DNA from: Hymenobacter nivis
Lineage (GTDB): Bacteria > Bacteroidota > Bacteroidia > Cytophagales > Hymenobacteraceae
Reading direction: 5' to 3'
Assembly (NCBI RefSeq): GCF_006439025.1
Contig: NZ_RCYZ01000002.1
Span: 310,753-374,752 of the forward strand
Length of the DNA stretch: 64,000 nucleotides
Position numbers and translations under genes: made by a program. The notes under the pieces are model-generated. The model did not search any database and was not told where the DNA came from. It saw only the letters and a program-made list of their open reading frames with translations. Shown piece after piece: positions 57,075 to 64,000 of this stretch. Position 1 is the stretch's first letter; each line of letters opens with the position of its first letter.

Positions 57075-59294
57075 ATGAATATTCGCCGGGTTTTAAAATT
57101 TTTACTGTTGTGCTTGTTGCCGGCTCTGCCCGCCGCGGCCCAGATTCTGGTGCCCACGCACCTCAGCACGGCCCTTAGCCAGCCCGCCGCCAAGGTGGGC
57201 CAAGAGGTGGAGCTGCTGGTGAACGCCCGCATCGACGAGAAGTGGCACCTCTACGCCACCGATTTCAGCGAGGACGTGGGGCCCGTGGTGTTTACACTCA
57301 AGTTTGCGCCCAGCGCGGGCTACGCCCTGGTGGGCAAGCCGCAGTCGGTGAAGTCGCACCACCAGCAGGATGAGGTATTCAAGGGCGAGGTGGCTTTTTG
57401 GGAAAAAACCGGCCAGATTCGCCAGCGTATCAAAGTGCTCCAGCCGGGGCCCCTCACCATTAAGGCCGAAGCCGACTACCAGAGCTGCACCGACGTGGAC
57501 GGCCGCTGCGTGCCCGGCAACGAAACCCTGGCCTTTGGGCCCCTGCAAGTGAGCGGCCCGGTCGCCGCTAGCGCCGCCCCCGCCGCCAAGCCAGGTGCCC
57601 CGGCCGCTGCCACTGCAGCACCGGCCACACCTGCCGCCGCCGCAACGGTAGCTACTGCCCCTGCTGCCGCCGCCACGGCCCCCGCCGCCCCGCTGGGGGC
57701 CCCAGTGGCCCCTGAAACGACCGCTGCCACGGCCACCGCCGGGGCCCCTGAAACGACCACCACCACGGCCACCGCTGGGGCCCCTACTGTAGCAGTGGCC
57801 GTGGCCGGCGCCCCGGTGGCCGACGCGGGCGGGCTGTGGAGCTTCGGCTTGCTGGCCTTCATTTCGGGGCTGGCGGCGCTGCTCACGCCCTGCGTGTTCC
57901 CGATGGTGCCCATGACGGTTTCGTTCTTCACCGGCAGCGGTGGCACGCGGCGCGAAGGCATCCTCAAAGCCGTGGTGTACGGCCTGAGCATCATCGTGAT
58001 ATATACGCTGATTGGCGTGGTGGTGGCCCGCCTGCTGGGCGAAGACGGTCCCAACTTCATGGCCACGCACTGGCTACCGAACCTGCTGTTTTTTGTCGTG
58101 TTCGTGGTGTTCGGCCTCTCGTTTCTGGGCTTGTTTGAAATCACGCTGCCCAGCGGCCTCGTGAACAAGGCCGACGCGCAGGCCGACAAGGGCGGTTGGC
58201 TGGGGGTATTCTTCATGGCCTTCACGCTGGTGCTCGTGTCGTTCAGCTGCACGGGGCCCATTGTGGCCACGGTGCTGGGCTTGGCCGCCCGCGGCCAGAC
58301 GCTGGCGCCGGTGGTGGGCATGTTGGGCTTCTCGCTGGCCTTTGCGCTGCCCTTCACGCTATTCGCCATCTTCCCGTCGTGGCTGAAAAGCCTGCCCCGT
58401 TCGGGCGGCTGGCTGAACACGGTGAAGGTGGTGCTGGGCTTCGTGGAGCTGATGCTGGCCCTGAAATTCCTGAGCATGGTGGACCTGGCCTACCACTGGG
58501 GCATCCTCACCCGCGACGTGTACGTGGTGCTCTGGATTGTGCTTTCGGCCTTGCTCGGGCTGTACTTGCTGGGCAAATTCCGCCTCTCGCACGACTCGCC
58601 GCTGGAGCACCTGAGCGTGGGCCGGCTGCTGCTGGCGGTGCTGGCCTTCAGCTTCATGACGTATTTGGTGCCGGGCCTATTTGGGGCCCCGCTGCCGCTG
58701 CTGGCCGGCTACCTGCCGCCCCAGAGCCGCCACGATTTCTCGCTGGCCGCCGGGGGGCCCGCCACGCCAGTGCAGGCCGCCGGCGCGCTGGCCGAAACCC
58801 CGCGCTTCGGCGACTTCCTGGAGCTGCCCCACGGCTTGCAGGGCTACTTCGACTTGCAGCAGGGCATTCGGGCGGCCAAGCTGGCGCACAAGCCCATTTT
58901 CATCGACTTCACCGGCCACGCCTGCGTGAACTGCCGCAAGATGGAAGCCACCGTGTGGAGCGACCCCGCGGTGCTCAGCCAGCTGCAAAACGACTACGTG
59001 GTGGTGGCCCTGTACGTGGACGACAAAACCGAGCTGCCCCAGAACGAGTGGTACACCTCGGCCCGCGACCACCAGCAGAAAACCAGCCTGGGCAAGCAAA
59101 ACGCTGACCTCCAGGTGACCCGTTACGGTTTCAACGCCCAGCCCTACTACGTGCTGCTCAACCCCGACGACCCCACGGGCAAACCGCTCGTGACGCCCAT
59201 CGCCTACGAGCCCAACGTGGCGCAGTTTGCGCAATTCCTGAAGGAAGGGCGGCGCAGCTACCAGGCCCGGCACGGGGCCGTAGCGGCCCGATAG
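57075..59294 (+). CDS. dsbD: DsbD-type thiol:disulfide interchange protein
   Basis: A 739-residue protein that moves electrons from cytoplasmic thioredoxin across the membrane to periplasmic partners. Signal peptide about 1-22; N-terminal DsbD-alpha-like domain with the redox Cys pair in DYQSCTDVDGRCVPG near 137-145; an unusual Ala/Thr/Pro-rich linker (about 165-250); a central membrane domain with CVFPMVPMTVSFF and FSCTGPIVATVLG; a C-terminal thioredoxin-like domain with the active site ACVNCRKME near 615. All three redox units are present. ATG 57075 follows an AT-rich leader; an upstream frame extension is unlikely. Confidence 0.93.
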   Translation: MNIRRVLKFLLLCLLPALPAAAQILVPTHLSTALSQPAAKVGQEVELLVNARIDEKWHLYATDFSEDVGPVVFTLKFAPSAGYALVGKPQSVKSHHQQDEVFKGEVAFWEKTGQIRQRIKVLQPGPLTIKAEADYQSCTDVDGRCVPGNETLAFGPLQVSGPVAASAAPAAKPGAPAAATAAPATPAAAATVATAPAAAATAPAAPLGAPVAPETTAATATAGAPETTTTTATAGAPTVAVAVAGAPVADAGGLWSFGLLAFISGLAALLTPCVFPMVPMTVSFFTGSGGTRREGILKAVVYGLSIIVIYTLIGVVVARLLGEDGPNFMATHWLPNLLFFVVFVVFGLSFLGLFEITLPSGLVNKADAQADKGGWLGVFFMAFTLVLVSFSCTGPIVATVLGLAARGQTLAPVVGMLGFSLAFALPFTLFAIFPSWLKSLPRSGGWLNTVKVVLGFVELMLALKFLSMVDLAYHWGILTRDVYVVLWIVLSALLGLYLLGKFRLSHDSPLEHLSVGRLLLAVLAFSFMTYLVPGLFGAPLPLLAGYLPPQSRHDFSLAAGGPATPVQAAGALAETPRFGDFLELPHGLQGYFDLQQGIRAAKLAHKPIFIDFTGHACVNCRKMEATVWSDPAVLSQLQNDYVVVALYVDDKTELPQNEWYTSARDHQQKTSLGKQNADLQVTRYGFNAQPYYVLLNPDDPTGKPLVTPIAYEPNVAQFAQFLKEGRRSYQARHGAVAAR
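57700..57800 (+). repeat. Tandem repeat in the dsbD linker
   Basis: Two adjacent copies of a unit encoding PETTxxxATAGA (about 48 bp) repeat in the Ala/Thr-rich linker of dsbD. The linker length may vary between strains. Confidence 0.6.
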
Positions 59295-59314
59295 CCGCAA
59301 AGTGCAAAAGCACT

Positions 59315-59363
59315 AAAATCGAAAAGAGGCGACTTTATATCAAAGTCGCCTCTTTTCGATTTT
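59315..59363. terminator. Bidirectional terminator between dsbD and the class-II tRNA
   Basis: A perfect 22-bp inverted repeat (59315-59336 and 59342-59363) with a 5-nt loop contains A and T runs at both sides. It can end dsbD on the plus strand and the tRNA transcript on the minus strand. Confidence 0.92.
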
Positions 59364-59481
59364 TGGCTGTAGCGGAAGGACTTGAACCTCCACGAAGTGG
59401 TTAGCCGGCCGGGGGGCCGATTTATCCCGAACCTTCACCCTCGAGAGAGGAGGGTGTGTCTGCCAGTTCCACCACACTACA
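59364..59481 (-). tRNA. Atypical class-II tRNA with CUC anticodon and extra-long variable arm
   Basis: A folded tRNA-like gene of 115 nt (59367-59481) plus an encoded CCA (59364-59366). Acceptor TGTAGTG/CGCTACA, discriminator G, Leu-type D-arm (GTGGAACTGGCAGACAC), anticodon stem CCCTC/GAGGG with loop CTCTCTC giving anticodon CUC (Glu GAG codon), and T-arm GGAGG-TTCAAGT-CCTTC. The variable region is about 46 nt, much longer than normal Leu or Ser variable arms, and can itself form hairpins (GAAGGTT with AACC...TTC, and CGGCC with GGCCG). Identity (Leu, Ser, Glu) cannot be settled by eye. The gene has its own promoter and terminator. Confidence 0.75.
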
Positions 59482-59516
59482 AGTTATCAGCCGGAGTTTT
59501 CGGCTGTTGGCGGGTG

Positions 59517-59524
59517 CAAAGGTA
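59517..59524 (-). promoter_or_regulatory. Promoter -7 box of the class-II tRNA
   Basis: TACCTTTG on the minus strand lies about 36 bases upstream of the tRNA 5' end, with an AT-rich region further upstream. A clear TTG -33 element is not seen. Confidence 0.55.
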
Positions 59525-59770
59525 GAATAAGATTAAATAGTTTTCCGCATTAAAAATGTAATGAAAACGTCACAACAAACGATTGTTAGTTTTTATAATG
59601 CTGATTAAGAATAATATATAGCCAGCAAATTTTTAATTTTTTATTCTTTCGCACGTTTGAGATTGGCCGTGGGGGCCCTAATTGCGCCGCACATTTGCCC
59701 GCCCCTGGCCGCCGGGTTGGGCCGCCCAAGCCGTTGCCGGCGGGGCCCCCGCACCGGCTGGTATTGCGCC
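59525..59770. other. AT-rich intergenic region upstream of the tRNA
   Basis: No gene is supported. Positions 59530-59660 are notably AT-rich compared with the window (for example the ATAATATATAGCC stretch). It probably carries the tRNA control region. Confidence 0.4.
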
Positions 59771-59808
59771 AAAAAAAGCCCTTCCCGGGCGGGGAAGGGC
59801 TTTGAAAA
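59769..59808 (-). terminator. Intrinsic terminator
   Basis: AGCCCTTCCC (59776-59787 region) pairs with GGGAAGGGCT across a short loop, preceded by an A7 run that is a T tract on the minus strand. It follows the repeat-containing gene on the minus strand. Confidence 0.88.
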
Positions 59809-59828
59809 CTGGGGCAGTTTGCCCGGTA

Positions 59829-60242
59829 TTACATCGTCTTTTTGGTAGTGGTGGTCGTCGTTCTGTTGGCTTTGTAGCGCATGTCGGGCGTACCGTCGGA
59901 CTTCATTTTGCCGGTGGTCGTGGTGGTAGTTTTGGCCATTTTATTCTCCTTGTAGCGCATGTCGGGCGTGCCGTCGGCCTTCATTTTGCTGCTGGTGGCC
60001 GTCGAGGTCGACGACATGGTGGCCGTTTTGGTGGCCATGTTCTTCGAGCCCACCGGGGCCGTTGTGCCCATCATGCCGGTTTTCGACGTGGTGGTGTGCG
60101 TGGTGGTGGCCGGGGTCTGCGACATTTTGGTGGTCGTCATTTTCGACGAGCTCATCGTGCCGGTGGCGGGGGCCGTGGCTTGGGCGTGGGCGGCGCTGCC
60201 CAGCAGGCTGAGCGAGAGGAGGAAACCGAGGAGGCGTTTCAT
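59829..60242 (-). CDS. Secreted Thr/Met/Lys-rich repeat protein
   Basis: A 137-residue exported protein with signal peptide about 1-20 (LLGFLLSLSLLGSAAHA). The mature part is almost only Thr, Ser, Met, Ala and Lys and ends with two copies of the motif KMKxDGTPDMRYKxN separated by poly-Thr. I recall DGTPDMRYK-type repeats from other Bacteroidota exported proteins, without a known function. ATG 60242 was preferred over an in-frame start 23 codons upstream because it starts the signal peptide. Confidence 0.75.
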   Translation of the reverse strand: MKRLLGFLLSLSLLGSAAHAQATAPATGTMSSSKMTTTKMSQTPATTTHTTTSKTGMMGTTAPVGSKNMATKTATMSSTSTATSSKMKADGTPDMRYKENKMAKTTTTTTGKMKSDGTPDMRYKANRTTTTTTKKTM

Positions 60243-60399
60243 AAGGGGAATGGGAAAAGGTGAGTAGGAGGTGAAGATTTTGACACGGCCCGGGAATTGC
60301 CCCGATGCCATCGGAAATGTAGCACCGCGGCGCTTATCTCTTGGCTAGGGCCCCGGCGGCCGCAGTGCTCCCTTGGCAAGCGCCGTGCCGAAACCACAC

Positions 60400-60433
60400 A
60401 AAAAAGCCCGGACCATAGGGTCCAGGCTTTTTG
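60400..60433 (-). terminator. Terminator after trxA
   Basis: AAAAAGCCCGGACC pairs with GGTCCAGGCTTTTT with one mismatch. It follows the trxA stop on the minus strand and is preceded there by a T-rich stretch. Confidence 0.88.
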
Positions 60434-60458
60434 CATTTATAAACGGAAGTGCGGGCGC

Positions 60459-60788
60459 TTAGGCCGTTACTTGGGCTTCGAGTTTTTGGGCGAGCACGTG
60501 CTTGGGCACGGCGCCTACTTGCTTGTCAACGATCTGACCATTCTTAAACACCAGCAGCGTAGGGATGCTGCGGATGCCGAACTTGGCCGAGGTTTGGGGG
60601 TTGGCGTCTACGTCAACTTTGCCCACGATGGCTTTGCCTTCGTATTCGCCGGCCAGCTCTTCCACTACCGGGCCCACCATGCGGCAGGGGCCGCACCATT
60701 CGGCCCAGAAATCGACCAGCACCGGCTTGTCGGAGTTGATGATGGACTCGAAGTTGGCATCGGTAATCTCAATTGCTTTGTGTCCCAT
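60459..60788 (-). CDS. trxA: Thioredoxin
   Basis: A 109-residue thioredoxin with the active site [10 protein letters not shown] near residues 28-37, the cis-Pro segment [13 protein letters not shown] near 72, and the normal length. It reduces protein disulfides in the cytoplasm and would supply electrons to DsbD, which is encoded close by. It lies 164 bases downstream of dnaE on the same strand, an arrangement I recall as conserved in Bacteroidota. Confidence 0.96.
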   Translation of the reverse strand: MGHKAIEITDANFESIINSDKPVLVDFWAEWCGPCRMVGPVVEELAGEYEGKAIVGKVDVDANPQTSAKFGIRSIPTLLVFKNGQIVDKQVGAVPKHVLAQKLEAQVTA

Positions 60789-60952
60789 TTCAGTAAGGGT
60801 TACGGGTTATATAGACTCTGGCGTGTACGGCCAACGGGGTCGCAAGGTAGCAGATTGGGGGCTTAACAACGGGCTCCATGGAAAGTTCATGGTTGCTGCG
60901 TGGCTCCTTATTATCTACCAAACCCGGCGCGTGGGCATTAGGTTCGGGGCCC

Positions 60953-64000
<3,048 letters not shown>

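Noticed and set aside
59364..59481. Explaining the long variable region as a group I intron in a tRNA-Leu
   Set aside because: Group I introns in tRNA-Leu interrupt the anticodon loop and are over 200 nt; here the extra sequence is in the variable region and is short.

Overview
This 64-kb window is a GC-rich, gene-dense chromosomal segment from a Bacteroidota, most likely a Hymenobacter-like member of the Cytophagales. The evidence is a gliding-motility lipoprotein (GldH), a secreted protein with a type IX secretion (T9SS) C-terminal sorting domain, a TonB-dependent receptor with a carboxypeptidase-regulatory-like N-terminus, promoters of the TAnnTTTG type, and very high GC with an abundant GGGGCCC word. 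The genus is an inference; the phylum is well supported. No phage, plasmid, IS element or CRISPR array was found.

Layout. 1-4.6 kb: the 3' part of ftsH, a LUD-domain protein, an LpxH-type phosphoesterase and a beta-propeller protein. 4.8-7.1 kb (minus): an SDR oxidoreductase and a GNAT-nitrilase fusion. 7.5-9.8 kb: ricT-like PSP1 gene and gldH, ending in a perfect 34-bp hairpin shared with a convergent cold-shock gene. 10.2-19.6 kb: a disordered protein, a DinB-like protein, a 2066-residue alpha-2-macroglobulin and a basic secreted protein. 19.8-21.2 kb (minus): a 2Fe-2S ferredoxin with its NAD(P)H:ferredoxin reductase.

21.4-31.7 kb is the most interesting region. It is one apparently co-directional locus encoding a lipoprotein with a vWA-like fold, a small membrane protein, a tubulin/FtsZ-like NTPase, a 1189-residue actin/Hsp70-type (ASKHA) ATPase, an Ala/Pro-rich membrane-anchored protein, a MotA/ZorA-like channel subunit with a long cytoplasmic tail, a MotB/OmpA-like subunit, and possibly a 38-residue membrane peptide. 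It combines two cytoskeletal NTPase folds with an ion-driven stator pair. It resembles the computationally proposed FtsZ-like membrane-remodelling systems and, in its channel pair only, Zorya defence. Its function is unknown.

31.7-48 kb: housekeeping and envelope genes (DUF4468-like protein, tRNA-Arg, VTT/DedA membrane protein, cystathionine gamma-synthase/lyase, SGNH hydrolase, beta-barrel protein, TonB receptor, HAD hydrolase, TlpA-like thioredoxin, T9SS cargo, phosphoesterase, ArsB, YdcZ-like transporter, OmpA lipoprotein). 48-64 kb: accD, two paralogous glycine-zipper/OmpA proteins flanking a small glycine-zipper protein, an endonuclease III homologue, a radical SAM protein, gamma-carbonic anhydrase-like protein, CNNM/CorC-type protein, DsbD, an odd class-II tRNA with a CUC anticodon, a repeat-containing secreted protein, trxA and the 3' part of dnaE. 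Envelope biogenesis and redox chemistry dominate the ordinary genes. Non-coding structure includes many strong intrinsic terminators, a REP-like inverted pair, a MITE-like element and a possible short RNA next to tRNA-Arg.
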